Below, piece by piece: positions 25,957-34,401 of a DNA stretch of 40,877 nt (the stretch's first letter is position 1; every line of letters begins with the position of its first letter). The notes under the pieces are model-generated. The model did no database searches, was not told the DNA's origin, and worked only from the letters and a program-made list of their open reading frames with translations. The DNA comes from Lachnospiraceae bacterium. GTDB taxonomy: Bacteria > Bacillota > Clostridia > Lachnospirales > Lachnospiraceae. The translations under genes were made by a program, and so were the position numbers. The stretch covers positions 1 through 40,877 of the forward strand of contig JAFSGE010000014.1 in assembly GCA_017434885.1 (NCBI GenBank), in the 5' to 3' direction.

Positions 25957-28130
25957 CTTTCCTTCAATTCCCTGTATCTCCTGTCCGTTTCCTGCTGCAA
26001 TCTTTCCACTACTTCCCGATATTCTTCCTTTTTCAGATGTTTGGTCCTTCCCATCATCGACAGCCATTCTGCCACCGGAATTTTCTTTCCGTTTTTTTCC
26101 GGGTCATAAGAAAGTATTGTTTTTCCCTGTTCCACCTCATACAACGGAAAATAACAGCAGTTTACGGCAGCCTCTATTACTCTCCGCTCGGTAGCCGGTT
26201 TGTCATTCCAGTTAAGCGGACATGCTGAAATTGCTTTCACATATGCAGTTCCCTGCGTTTTGGCATAATTGGCAGCCTTAGACGCTTTCTTCAAAAAATC
26301 AGTGGGATTGGATTCCGCCACTGTTGCTACATAAGGAATCCCGGTAGCTGCCATAATCTGTGGCATATCTTTGTGAAAAAATGTTTTTCCGTACTGTTCT
26401 TTTCCCACATGGGAAGTGGAGCTTCTCGCCCCTAACGGCGTAGAATAAGAAAGTTGATATCCGGTATTCATATATCCGCCGTTGTCGTATTCAAATATCA
26501 GAAGCCTATGCCCCCTAAGTGCCGTTCCGATTGCCGAACCCATGCCGATGTCCATACCACCGTCACCGCTGACCATCACAAAAATAATATCCCCCGGTGG
26601 GATTTCACCTTTTTGCTGCTTACGGTAACAGATTTCTGCTACACCGCTTAAAGTAGCTGCGCCGTTCTGAAAAAGATTATGCAGATACGGTACTCTGAAT
26701 GCTGTTTTAGGATATGCGGTAGTTACAATCATTGCGCAACCTGTTTGGAATAAAAATACTACAGGATCTTCAATACCTCTGAGCAACAGATTTAAGTTTA
26801 CCGGAATTCCACATCCCGGACATGCCCCGTGCCCCGGTGCAATACGTCCCGGCATGGCGGTAACTGCGTTCAAATTATTTCCTGCCCCGATTTTTGTTCT
26901 TTCTCCCGTAACCGGCTCAAACAACGGACTATTTTCATCTTCATTACTTTCATCGTCTCCCTGTGTCACTCCGTAGTAAGCAAACTCCGGTTTAGCCGGA
27001 TTCTCTGCCCATGCAAGCATTGTCTTTACATCCTCTTTGAAAAAGTCCTTTCCTCCGAGACCGTAAATCATCGTCTTTATTTTCGCCCTGCTGCCGTATC
27101 GCTGCATCATTGCGCGTACTTCCAGTGACAAATTTCCTCCGCCTGCTCCGTAGCTGTCCTGACGGTCCGCTATCATAATGTTATCCGCACTTCTTATTAA
27201 GCAGTAAAGCTCTTTCCCCGGAAACGGCCGTAGCACATGCAAGGTTGCCGCACCTACCTTCTTTCCCTTCTTCCTAAGTTCCTCCACTGCTTCTACTGAC
27301 GTATCATAGGAAGAACCAAGTAATACAAGCAGACTGTCTGCATCCTCACAACCTACACCTTCTACTTTCCCATAGCTTCTGCCGGACAATTCCTCATAAG
27401 ATGCAAACAATTCAGGAAGCAATCTGTCTGCTTTCTCCATTGCCATGTGTAGCTGATATCTGTTATTCATTAAATCCGGTTCATTCATATAAGACCCTAC
27501 GGTTATGGGATGTTCCAAATCAAGAAACGGATATTCTTCCTGCTTTTTACCTATATACTCTCTGACAGTCTCATCCTCTGCAAACCGGAAACAGCGTCCT
27601 TTCTGATGACTGGTAAAAAATCCGTCATAAGCAACCACTACCGGAAGTCTTACCTGTTCTGCCAGCTTTAATGCTATGATATTGAAATCATATACCTGCT
27701 GCGCCGTGCTTGCGAACAGAATAGGCCACCCCGCATTCAGCAAATACATAATGTCACTGTGATCTCCTTTAATGGAAAGAGGTCCCGAAACTGTCCTGCA
27801 TACTACATTCATCACCATGGGATATCGCGTTCCTGACTGTACGGGAAACTGCTCTATGGCGTAAAGGAGTCCGTTTGCACTGGTTGCATTAATCACACGG
27901 CCGCCTGCTACCGATGCTCCGTAGCAGATTCCGGCTGCACTATGTTCTCCTTCTGCTGCCACCATGACTAAGTCCGTTTCCCCGTTTGCTCGCATAATAT
28001 CAAGGTTTTCTGCAATCTGGGTAGAAGGAGTAATGGGATAATAGCCCATCAAATCATAACCGATTTGCTTAATGGCAATGGCTGCCATCTCATTTCCCGA
28101 AGCATATTCCATAACCTGTTTTTTCATCAT
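25941..28130 (-). CDS. 2-oxoacid:ferredoxin oxidoreductase, fused alpha (PorA) and beta (PorB) subunits
   Basis: A 729-residue protein joining two subunits usually coded separately. The N-terminal 380 residues are the PorA pyrimidine and transketolase-C-like domains (GYYPITPSTQIAENL, EGEHSAAGICYGAS, LGSSYDTSVEAVEEL). The C-terminal part from about 425 is PorB: CPGCG with cluster-binding cysteines, then the thiamine-pyrophosphate motif GDGGMDIG ... NGGYMNTG. The enzyme oxidatively decarboxylates a 2-oxoacid (pyruvate or a branched-chain type) with CoA and reduces ferredoxin. It overlaps the PorG-PorD gene by the four bases ATGA, showing translational coupling. AAGGAGGAGAAGT precedes the start. 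The exact 2-oxoacid is not predictable. Confidence 0.88.
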   Translation of the reverse strand: MMKKQVMEYASGNEMAAIAIKQIGYDLMGYYPITPSTQIAENLDIMRANGETDLVMVAAEGEHSAAGICYGASVAGGRVINATSANGLLYAIEQFPVQSGTRYPMVMNVVCRTVSGPLSIKGDHSDIMYLLNAGWPILFASTAQQVYDFNIIALKLAEQVRLPVVVAYDGFFTSHQKGRCFRFAEDETVREYIGKKQEEYPFLDLEHPITVGSYMNEPDLMNNRYQLHMAMEKADRLLPELFASYEELSGRSYGKVEGVGCEDADSLLVLLGSSYDTSVEAVEELRKKGKKVGAATLHVLRPFPGKELYCLIRSADNIMIADRQDSYGAGGGNLSLEVRAMMQRYGSRAKIKTMIYGLGGKDFFKEDVKTMLAWAENPAKPEFAYYGVTQGDDESNEDENSPLFEPVTGERTKIGAGNNLNAVTAMPGRIAPGHGACPGCGIPVNLNLLLRGIEDPVVFLFQTGCAMIVTTAYPKTAFRVPYLHNLFQNGAATLSGVAEICYRKQQKGEIPPGDIIFVMVSGDGGMDIGMGSAIGTALRGHRLLIFEYDNGGYMNTGYQLSYSTPLGARSSTSHVGKEQYGKTFFHKDMPQIMAATGIPYVATVAESNPTDFLKKASKAANYAKTQGTAYVKAISACPLNWNDKPATERRVIEAAVNCCYFPLYEVEQGKTILSYDPEKNGKKIPVAEWLSMMGRTKHLKKEEYREVVERLQQETDRRYRELKERASGN

Positions 28131-29254
28131 ACTTCTCCTCCTTCCATTCTCTGTTCCGTCAGATAAGATTCCGACGTAATATATCCGTCAGGTCCTGCCT
28201 CCTCATAATACCTTGGCATTCGCAACAGTTCCTGATTCGGTATATTATATTCTTTTGTCGGATGCTCCGCTTCCACACCTCTTACTAACGCATTAACCGG
28301 GCAAACATCCACACAACGCAGACAACCTTTACAGTGCGCATAATCAAGTCCCTGATTTACCATCATTTCTCTGCCTTTATATTCCCCTTTTGCAAACTGG
28401 AATACCATATCAGGGCAGGTAGAGTGACACAATCCGCAGTTAATGCACCGTTCTTTGATAAACAGCGGAATATATCCCTGTCTGGAAGGGGACAAATCAG
28501 AAATAACGGTACTGCCGAAATTGGGATTAATTCCACCAATCGGAGCATTATCATAGCCCCAACGCTGTTTCCCTTCCCCTTTCTCTTTTGCTGCCTCTTT
28601 CTCCCACATTCCTTCGGCAATCCTCTTATCCGTCTCATTGCCGGCGTCATTTGCCGCTAACAGCTTTACTTCTTCATATCCTCTTTTTAAGCCTTCTAAA
28701 TTTGCCAAGAGGGCATCCGGATACTTTTTTCCTAATGTATCCCTGCAAATTTGTTCTCCTGCGTCTATACTTTCTATTCCCATCACTTTCAAAACTGCAC
28801 CAAGCATTACCACATTAATTCTGGAATGAGTCTCCATGGCAATTTTTTGCGCTTCCACTTCGTAAAAATTCCCGATTTTCTCTAGCTGAAAACTTTGTCC
28901 CGGCTCCGTTGCTATAATTACTGCCGTTTTCTTCCCACAACCTTTCCATACTGATTCATCCTTAAGCAGTGCCTGATGAAATACCACTAGTAAGTCCGGT
29001 TCCACTACCGGTGAATGTACCCTGATTTCCTTTTCCTTTCTGCCGTATCGGATATATCCCTTTACCGGTGTACCTGTTTTTTCGGAGCCGTAGCTTGAAA
29101 AACTGACACTGTTAACATCCAGATATTTAACACCAAGCTCTCCCAACATTTTTCCGCACAAATTTGCACCGAGACCTCCGATACTTTCCAATCGAATTTC
29201 GTAGTATTCTCTTTCCGAATTAAGCTTATCCTTCAAACTGTTTGTCTGCTCCAT
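28127..29254 (-). CDS. 2-oxoacid:ferredoxin oxidoreductase, fused gamma (PorG) and delta (ferredoxin) subunits
   Basis: A 375-residue protein. The PorG-like domain (about 10-190) starts with the nucleotide-fold text ESIGGLGANLCGKMLGE. A linker rich in Lys/Glu follows. The C-terminus is a two-cluster 4Fe-4S ferredoxin domain: CINCGLCHSTCP and CKGCLRCVDVCP. Together with the downstream PorAB protein it makes a complete two-polypeptide oxidoreductase. The ATG at 29254 is preferred, since GAGGGTG lies seven bases upstream; an in-frame TTG at 29275 is the alternative. It follows the rubredoxin gene by 32 bases in the same transcript. Confidence 0.88.
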   Translation of the reverse strand: MEQTNSLKDKLNSEREYYEIRLESIGGLGANLCGKMLGELGVKYLDVNSVSFSSYGSEKTGTPVKGYIRYGRKEKEIRVHSPVVEPDLLVVFHQALLKDESVWKGCGKKTAVIIATEPGQSFQLEKIGNFYEVEAQKIAMETHSRINVVMLGAVLKVMGIESIDAGEQICRDTLGKKYPDALLANLEGLKRGYEEVKLLAANDAGNETDKRIAEGMWEKEAAKEKGEGKQRWGYDNAPIGGINPNFGSTVISDLSPSRQGYIPLFIKERCINCGLCHSTCPDMVFQFAKGEYKGREMMVNQGLDYAHCKGCLRCVDVCPVNALVRGVEAEHPTKEYNIPNQELLRMPRYYEEAGPDGYITSESYLTEQRMEGGEV

Positions 29255-29286
29255 TGTCGCACCCTCTTTTCCCAATTCCTCTTTCT

Positions 29287-29448
29287 CTAATCCTCTGCTT
29301 GACTAAACAACTCTTTGCCGACAGAACATAATGGACATATAAAATCTTCCGGTAAATTCTCAAATTTTGTTCCCGGTGCAATTCCTAATTCCGGTGCTCC
29401 CATTTCTTCATCATAAACCCATCCGCAAACATCACATACATACTTCAT
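29287..29448 (-). CDS. Rubredoxin
   Basis: A 53-residue protein read directly from the minus strand. It begins [15 protein letters not shown] and contains [13 protein letters not shown], giving the two CxxC pairs (C5/C8 and C38/C41) that bind one iron. The conserved aromatic residues Y3, W10, Y12 and F29/F36 are present. Length is typical of rubredoxins. AGGAGG precedes the ATG by seven bases. It lies between the flavodiiron gene (49-base gap) and the PorG-PorD gene (32-base gap). This position makes it the natural electron donor of the flavodiiron protein. Confidence 0.93.
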   Translation of the reverse strand: MKYVCDVCGWVYDEEMGAPELGIAPGTKFENLPEDFICPLCSVGKELFSQAED

Positions 29449-29497
29449 TGTATTACCTCCTGTCATTTTACCATTAATTACTTGATCCTATTATCTA

Positions 29498-30667
29498 TCA
29501 TTCTTTTGCCAATAATTCTTCAGCCAGTAATCCTATCTGTTTCCGGCTCTCCTCATCAAGTGCCGACATGATTTTCACAGGTGTTTCCGCGAACCTGACT
29601 CCTTTACATCCTTCCAGCATTTCTCTCATGTGTTTTGCTGCTGTTGGCATCCAGCTTCCGTTTTCGATAAGTGCTACTGTTCTATTTGCAAAATTTCTCT
29701 CACAAAGCCAATTGATAAACTCCCTCATAGGAGGAAATATCAGCGTATTGTAGGTCGTTGTGGCAAGCACCAGTTTACTGTAGCGAAAAGCTTCCGATAC
29801 TGCCTGAGAGATATCACATCTTGCCAAATCTCTCACTATCACTTTCTTACATCCGTTATTGCGAAGTTTGTCCGCCAGCAACCTCACTGCCTTTTTAGTA
29901 TTTCCGTAGATAGATGTATATGCTATCAATACGCCATTTTCCTCCGGCTGATATCGCGACCATGTATCATACAGCCTGATGTATTCATCTATCTGCCCGG
30001 TAAGTATCGGTCCGTGCAAAGGACATATTTTCTCAATTTCCAGTCCTACAACCTTTGAAAGTAATTTCTGAACGGGTATCCCGTACTTGCCTACAATACC
30101 GAAATAATAACGTGCAGCCTCCGCTTTCCACTCTTTTGGTGTTTGATTGCAACAAGGCACACCAAATGTCCCAAAGCCATCTGCTGAAAACAGTACCTTA
30201 TCTGCATGGTCATAGGTAACCATTACTTCCGGCCAATGCATCATCATTGCCGACAGAAATAAAAGTTTATGATTTCCCAGCGAAAGCATATCTCCATCGG
30301 AAATAACAATGCGATTCCCCTCAAAATCTGTTCCGAAATAATTTTTCATCATGGCAAAAGCTTTCTGCGATGCAACAGGTATTATTTCAGGATATTTTTC
30401 TATCAGGCAAAGCATGTTGGCAGAATGATCCGGTTCCATATGCTGTACAATCAAATAGTCCGGTTTCCTTTCTCCAAGTACTCTTTGCAAATTATAAAGC
30501 CATTCTTCCTTGAACCCTTCATCTACAGTATCCATAACCGCAATTTTTTCATCTATGATGACATAAGAATTATATGCCATACCCTCCGGCACCGCATACA
30601 TTCCTTCAAACAAATCAATGGTGCAGTCATTGACTCCGATGTATTTAATATCCTCTGTGATTATCAT
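29498..30667 (-). CDS. Flavodiiron protein (FprA type, oxygen or nitric oxide reductase)
   Basis: A 389-residue protein. The N-terminal metallo-beta-lactamase domain (about 1-240) carries the diiron signature HMEPDHSAN and MMHWPEVMVTYD. The C-terminal flavodoxin domain (about 245-389) has the FMN loop YTSIYGNTKKAV and TTTYNTLIFPPM. It reduces O2 to water or NO to N2O, with electrons from rubredoxin, whose gene follows. I place the start at the ATG at 30667 (MIITEDIKYIG). The farther ATG at 30724 overlaps a TATAAT box and has no ribosome site, whereas GACGAGG lies about eleven bases before 30667. Another ATG at 30676 is possible. Confidence 0.88.
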   Translation of the reverse strand: MIITEDIKYIGVNDCTIDLFEGMYAVPEGMAYNSYVIIDEKIAVMDTVDEGFKEEWLYNLQRVLGERKPDYLIVQHMEPDHSANMLCLIEKYPEIIPVASQKAFAMMKNYFGTDFEGNRIVISDGDMLSLGNHKLLFLSAMMMHWPEVMVTYDHADKVLFSADGFGTFGVPCCNQTPKEWKAEAARYYFGIVGKYGIPVQKLLSKVVGLEIEKICPLHGPILTGQIDEYIRLYDTWSRYQPEENGVLIAYTSIYGNTKKAVRLLADKLRNNGCKKVIVRDLARCDISQAVSEAFRYSKLVLATTTYNTLIFPPMREFINWLCERNFANRTVALIENGSWMPTAAKHMREMLEGCKGVRFAETPVKIMSALDEESRKQIGLLAEELLAKE

Positions 30668-30722
30668 AATTTGCATAACCTCGTCTGTCAGTTTCTTTTC
30701 CATAGTGTTTTCACTTTTGTTC

Positions 30723-30728
30723 ATTATA
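30723..30728 (-). promoter_or_regulatory. -10 box of the flavodiiron operon promoter
   Basis: A perfect TATAAT on the minus strand just after the terminator of the chemotaxis gene. Sequence at the -35 distance is T-rich and weak, so an activator may be needed. It would leave a leader of about 45-50 nt before 30667. Confidence 0.4.
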
Positions 30729-30740
30729 TGCAGAACTTTT

Positions 30741-30781
30741 AAAAAAAAAGAGCATCGCCTTCATAAGCGATACTCTTTTTT
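30741..30781 (-). terminator. Terminator of the chemotaxis-receptor gene
   Basis: AAAGAG-C-ATCGC pairs with GCGAT-A-CTCTTT around an 8-nt loop, with T-runs on both strands (nine on the minus strand). It begins 25 bases past the stop at 30806 and separates the receptor from the flavodiiron operon. Confidence 0.9.
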
Positions 30782-30805
30782 CATCAGACATTAATTCAAT
30801 TACTT

Positions 30806-32518
30806 TTAAAAATTATATTTACTTACCTGTTCACTTAATTTATCGGAATGCACAGAACTTTGTCTGGAAGCTTCATTCAGATTCTCAAAGCTTTCCGATA
30901 CTTTATTCGTTGAAAGAGACAGTACATTTGCACTTTCCGCAGTTAATGTAACAATTTCCGTAATTCCTTCCAGACTTGCATTAATATCGGCTATTGTTCC
31001 GGCGATTTCTGTACTCTGCGCACCGATTTGTGTCATCTGCTCCCGAATCGCCTCTGTTGTATTACCGTATTCCTCTCCCAACTCTGCAAAGGAATCATAA
31101 TCTTTTGCCACATCTTCAGATACAAACCGAATCATTTCTTCCAGTACATCCGATAATGTTCCGACCGCTGATAAAACCTGTGCATTAATTGTGTTAATCT
31201 CTCCAACTGCCCGGTCAATATCTACGCTTAAATTTCCCACTTCCGTTGCCACTACCGCAAATCCGGCTCCCATACTTCCTGCACGCGCTGCTTCAATCTG
31301 TGCATTCAGGCTGAGCATTCTGGTCTGTCCGGCAATGGAACTGATTTCTTCCGCAATCTGTTTTACCTGTTCAACTTTTTGAACATCCTTTGCCGTCTCA
31401 TTCATTCGCATTTGTAGTGACCGTATAGCGTTCATTGCATTTTTACGGTTCTCTTTTGCCACTGCTGATGTAGCCTGCGCATTTTCGTTTGCTTTTTGAA
31501 CCATTTGACAAATTTCATTTACTTCTTTTGCAAAATCGGCAATATGGTTTGCACTTTCAGACAGACTCTCGGCAAGTTCTTTACTGGCAGCTGCGCTCTG
31601 TTCCATGTTCATACTGATTCCGGCTATATCAGAGTTCATACCGGACATAATCTGATTATTTTCATCAACAGTACTGCTGAGTTCTTCGCCTGATACCATA
31701 ATTTCTTCCGTAGACTGTGCCACATCTTTTACAAGACTGCGAATCTGACGGATAAAAGCATTCATATTTCCTGCAATTACTTCCAGTTCATCACCTGTAG
31801 AAATATCGATTTCCTTCGTCAAATCACCGGAACCGCTCGCCAACTCTTCAATTTTGTTATTCAGCTTCTTCATTCCGCCTTTAAACTTCATCATCAGCAG
31901 AAAAAGTACGCCAAGACTCACGATGTAAATAACCACACAAAGAATCACTACCAGATTCCGAAGTGCTATCATCTGCTCATCAATCCAATTTGCACTGATA
32001 TCCACACCTACTGCACCAACCACTTCACTTCCTGCCATAACAGGACTGTAGGCGGATACGTGACTACCCCATTCATCGGTAAAAGGCTCGTCATCTGCCG
32101 CCGTAATCTGTTCGTCAAAAGTAGCACAAAGTGCATCGGTAGCCTCACATTCCTCTCCAATGACTGCCGGCTCTTCCGGGTCAGCATCTACTACAAAAAC
32201 AAACTGCTCCTCTCCGGTTTTACGTAATGTATATATATATTCAATATCGGCATTATCCCGAAACAAAGCCAGTTGTTCAATGACCGTATTGTAGCGGTCG
32301 CTGCCTTCATCCCCTTCCACAATCTGCTGCAATATCTCTCCGTCTACATTCATGGCTGCACACTGCGCAATATTCATTACATTGCTTTGAATCTGTGCAA
32401 ATAATGCTGACCGGGAACGGCTGTATGCAAAATATCCAACCAGCACATTTCCTATAAGTAATAAAACAGCAAGCCAAATAAATAACTGGGTAAAAATTCC
32501 AATCCGACGTACCTTCAT
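30806..32518 (-). CDS. Methyl-accepting chemotaxis protein
   Basis: A 570-residue receptor. It has a transmembrane helix (about 9-30), an extracellular domain of about 155 residues with Cache-like text (AVIGEECEATDAL, VVGAVGVDISANWIDE), a second helix (about 190-212), a HAMP domain (about 213-265), and a long cytoplasmic coiled-coil. The hairpin tip is LSLNAQIEAARAGSMGAGFA with VVATEVGNLS, a variant of the usual IEAARAGEQGRGFAVVA text. It signals to CheA/CheW. The ligand is unknown and there is no C-terminal NWETF tether. GAGGGAGAAGCATT precedes the ATG. The promoter looks like sigma-A (TTTTCA-17-TATAAT at 32550-32578), not sigma-28. It stands next to the unknown cluster but after a terminator. 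Confidence 0.93.
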   Translation of the reverse strand: MKVRRIGIFTQLFIWLAVLLLIGNVLVGYFAYSRSRSALFAQIQSNVMNIAQCAAMNVDGEILQQIVEGDEGSDRYNTVIEQLALFRDNADIEYIYTLRKTGEEQFVFVVDADPEEPAVIGEECEATDALCATFDEQITAADDEPFTDEWGSHVSAYSPVMAGSEVVGAVGVDISANWIDEQMIALRNLVVILCVVIYIVSLGVLFLLMMKFKGGMKKLNNKIEELASGSGDLTKEIDISTGDELEVIAGNMNAFIRQIRSLVKDVAQSTEEIMVSGEELSSTVDENNQIMSGMNSDIAGISMNMEQSAAASKELAESLSESANHIADFAKEVNEICQMVQKANENAQATSAVAKENRKNAMNAIRSLQMRMNETAKDVQKVEQVKQIAEEISSIAGQTRMLSLNAQIEAARAGSMGAGFAVVATEVGNLSVDIDRAVGEINTINAQVLSAVGTLSDVLEEMIRFVSEDVAKDYDSFAELGEEYGNTTEAIREQMTQIGAQSTEIAGTIADINASLEGITEIVTLTAESANVLSLSTNKVSESFENLNEASRQSSVHSDKLSEQVSKYNF

Positions 32519-32573
32519 AATGCTTCTCCCTCTTTACAACATTTTTTATATTATACTACATATGCAATCACAT

Positions 32574-32608
32574 GAAAAGAAACAATCCGACTCACTCGGA
32601 TTGTTTCT
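32574..32608. terminator. Terminator at the end of the unknown-gene cluster
   Basis: AGAAACAATCCGA pairs perfectly with TCGGATTGTTTCT around CTCAC (13 bp). TTTTC follows on the minus strand. It lies just past the stop at 32615 and overlaps the putative -35 region of the chemotaxis gene. Confidence 0.87.
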
Positions 32609-32614
32609 AAAAAA

Positions 32615-33199
32615 TTACTCAGGTACTTCTACGGATGCGATGGTATCTGCCACATCCACTATCTCCGGTCCGGCTGCAAAGGTTTCTGTGTTATCTGCCA
32701 CCTCACCGGGGTCATCATATTCCTTTTTTTCTTCCTCATCTTCCCAAAGCGAGTCATACTCTTCTTTTTCTTTCGCCATGGCTCCGATGTTCTTAGCTGC
32801 CTGATACATCTCCATACTGTATTCCATCAGCTTCTTTTCGTCTGCTGCCGGTACTATTCCGCCTTTCATAAGACGTCTGGCAACCTCCATAATTTTGCCT
32901 AAGTCTTCCACGTACTCTTCCATGGCATCACCCTGTTGCTCAGAGGAAACCATATTTGCCGTAGCCGCCCACTGCTCCATAAGCTTATTCATGTAATCCT
33001 GATACTCATTCTGCTTTTCACCTACAGCTTCTATCGTAAGTTCTAAAACAGCCGCTTCATTGGCATAAACATTTTTTCCGTCAGGAGTCGTGTTGATTTT
33101 TTTCTCCAGTTCCTGCTTTTGCTTGTAAAGAACAGTCTGTTGCTCACGATAAGATTTTATCTGCATACTATAAAGCTGTCTTGCCTCTTCGATTTTCAT
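32615..33199 (-). CDS. Unknown coiled-coil protein under a sigma-28-like promoter
   Basis: A 194-residue, highly charged, largely helical protein that I cannot assign to a named family. Residues 1-85 look like a coiled coil (YREQQTVLYKQKQELEKK, TIEAVGEKQNEYQDYMNKL). A second helical part follows (about 95-150, VPAADEKKLMEYSMEMYQAAK). The tail is acidic and disordered (WEDEEEKKEYDDP, then a Glu/Ala/Val-rich end). It has no cysteine, no signal peptide and no membrane segment. The start at 33199 has AAGGATG nine bases upstream. Its promoter at 33248-33275 is the best sigma-28 match of the window. The small helical build would suit a flagellar or secretion chaperone or adaptor, but that is inference. 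Confidence 0.7.
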   Translation of the reverse strand: MKIEEARQLYSMQIKSYREQQTVLYKQKQELEKKINTTPDGKNVYANEAAVLELTIEAVGEKQNEYQDYMNKLMEQWAATANMVSSEQQGDAMEEYVEDLGKIMEVARRLMKGGIVPAADEKKLMEYSMEMYQAAKNIGAMAKEKEEYDSLWEDEEEKKEYDDPGEVADNTETFAAGPEIVDVADTIASVEVPE

Positions 33200-33247
33200 A
33201 TACTCACATCCTTATGATTATTAAGTACGTCCTTGTACTTATAATGT

Positions 33248-33275
33248 ATATCGGCATGGCATTGTTTTTTCTTCA
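33248..33275 (-). promoter_or_regulatory. Sigma-28 (SigD)-like promoter, copy C
   Basis: Minus-strand TGAAG (33271-33275), 15 bases, then GCCGATAT (33248-33255). This matches TAAA-N15-GCCGATAA/T used by SigD/FliA. It shares AAGAAAAAA and ATTATAAG blocks with the elements at 37430-37522 and 39867-39965. A small AAGTAC/GTACTT hairpin follows. Confidence 0.75.
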
Positions 33276-33334
33276 CTTTCGGCAAAAATATTCCGTTCCA
33301 AATGCCCTTATTCTGTTGTGAAGTGTTGTGATTC

Positions 33335-34282
33335 CTACATCATCATTAATGACATTCTCATAGAACGACCTTTTTCTATATCTTCCCATGTTCCATTAAT
33401 TACTTCATCCGTCGGCATACCGCAAATCGTATCACCAAGTTTCTCTCTCAAGCCATTCTGAAGCATACTATGTATCTCTAGCTCTGCTGACTGCCCGGAC
33501 TGCATCGCAAGCATACTGTTCATGCCACCAAAGCCCGAACCTCCAAAGGAACCAAAAGAACCGCCGCCCATAAAGGAAAAACCACTCAGGGTAATATCAG
33601 AACTACCTTGAAGCCAAAGTTGCATAAACATGGCATGACGAGCCATTCGTTCCATCCACCAATCGTATTCATCTACCTCATTGTTCTTTTGTTTATTACT
33701 GCGCATGGTATCTCCACCACCACAGGAAAGAACATTGGCAATTTCTCCATCCTCTCCAATGGCAATCGCCTGAGACATGCCTGTTGTATAACCGGGAGCA
33801 ATGGCTTCATTTCTTGCAATATCATATGCCCACCAGCTCTCAATACGCTCCATGACCTCTTTAGCAAATTCCGGATCTTTTTCCATACGCTCCTGTGCTT
33901 TTGGATGTATCATAACTGCCTTACTGTTTGGAGCAACTGCTAAATATCTCTGATTCTTCGGATTAGTACCTGTCGGTTTCCAATTTTCTATCAGTTCTGT
34001 GGACTTCTCACCCTCTTGAAATAATGCTTCAAAAGGATAATCATTTCTGGTACGCCAATCACTGCTTGTTGCGTCTCCAACATTATAAACAAGGTTTGGA
34101 TATTTCGCTTTTAACATACTCTCCACAGATATTTTTTCTGTTCTGGCCGCATCTACCGATGCAACACTTTTACTTTCAAAAACACCATTAAAAGAGGTTA
34201 CCTGTTCCCTGCCGGATACTTTTTGCTTTGAATATCCGTAATAGTTCATCATCATTTTACTAAGTTGCATACTATCTATCAT
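33335..34282 (-). CDS. Unknown protein, paralogue of the gene at 34402-35139
   Basis: A 315-residue protein of unknown function. The N-terminus is polar (MIDSMQLSKMMMNYYGYSKQ). The core (about 55-195) begins AKYPNLVYNVGDA and continues with VAPNSKAVMIHPKAQERMEKDP and AIAIGEDGEIANVLS. The neighbour at 34402-35139 has the same order of elements (AKYGNVMIMNVGKD, VVIAPNILEQMANDP, GVVIHEDGSVTYYLS). A Gly/Ser/Phe-rich linker (about 235-262) and a Met-rich end (RSMRMSLMMM) follow. No signal peptide is visible. The ATG at 34282 follows AAAGGAGGCACT. A hairpin at 34297-34322 lies just before that site. It resembles Lachnospiraceae DUF6033-type proteins from memory, unverified. Confidence 0.7.
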   Translation of the reverse strand: MIDSMQLSKMMMNYYGYSKQKVSGREQVTSFNGVFESKSVASVDAARTEKISVESMLKAKYPNLVYNVGDATSSDWRTRNDYPFEALFQEGEKSTELIENWKPTGTNPKNQRYLAVAPNSKAVMIHPKAQERMEKDPEFAKEVMERIESWWAYDIARNEAIAPGYTTGMSQAIAIGEDGEIANVLSCGGGDTMRSNKQKNNEVDEYDWWMERMARHAMFMQLWLQGSSDITLSGFSFMGGGSFGSFGGSGFGGMNSMLAMQSGQSAELEIHSMLQNGLREKLGDTICGMPTDEVINGTWEDIEKGRSMRMSLMMM

Positions 34283-34296
34283 AGTGCCTCCTTTCT

Positions 34297-34322
34297 GCAA
34301 CCCATCTGTCAGTCAAGGTTGC
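34297..34322 (-). promoter_or_regulatory. Leader hairpin with GACTGACAGA loop
   Basis: GCAACC pairs with GGTTGC; the 14-nt loop contains GACTGACAGA on the minus strand. The stem ends immediately before AGAAAGGAGG, the ribosome binding site of the gene starting at 34282. The same loop on a different stem is found at 39802-39829. Confidence 0.6.
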
Positions 34323-34323
34323 T

Positions 34324-34400
34324 CTGCTGTCTACGCTCCGCTTCGGTCGGCGCAAAGCGGATGTCCACCGGACATCCTGCGCCCCAGAAGGTCCGAGCAG
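34324..34400. repeat. GC-rich palindromic element (REP/MITE-like)
   Basis: A compact 77-base element, far richer in G+C than its surroundings. GGATGTCC/GGACATCC (8 bp, 3-nt loop) is nested inside GGCGCA/TGCGCC, and the outer ends CTGCT/AGCAG also pair. It fills the gap between the two paralogous unknown genes. No T-tract follows, so it is not a typical terminator. No second copy is present in the window. Confidence 0.6.
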
Positions 34401-34401
34401 T

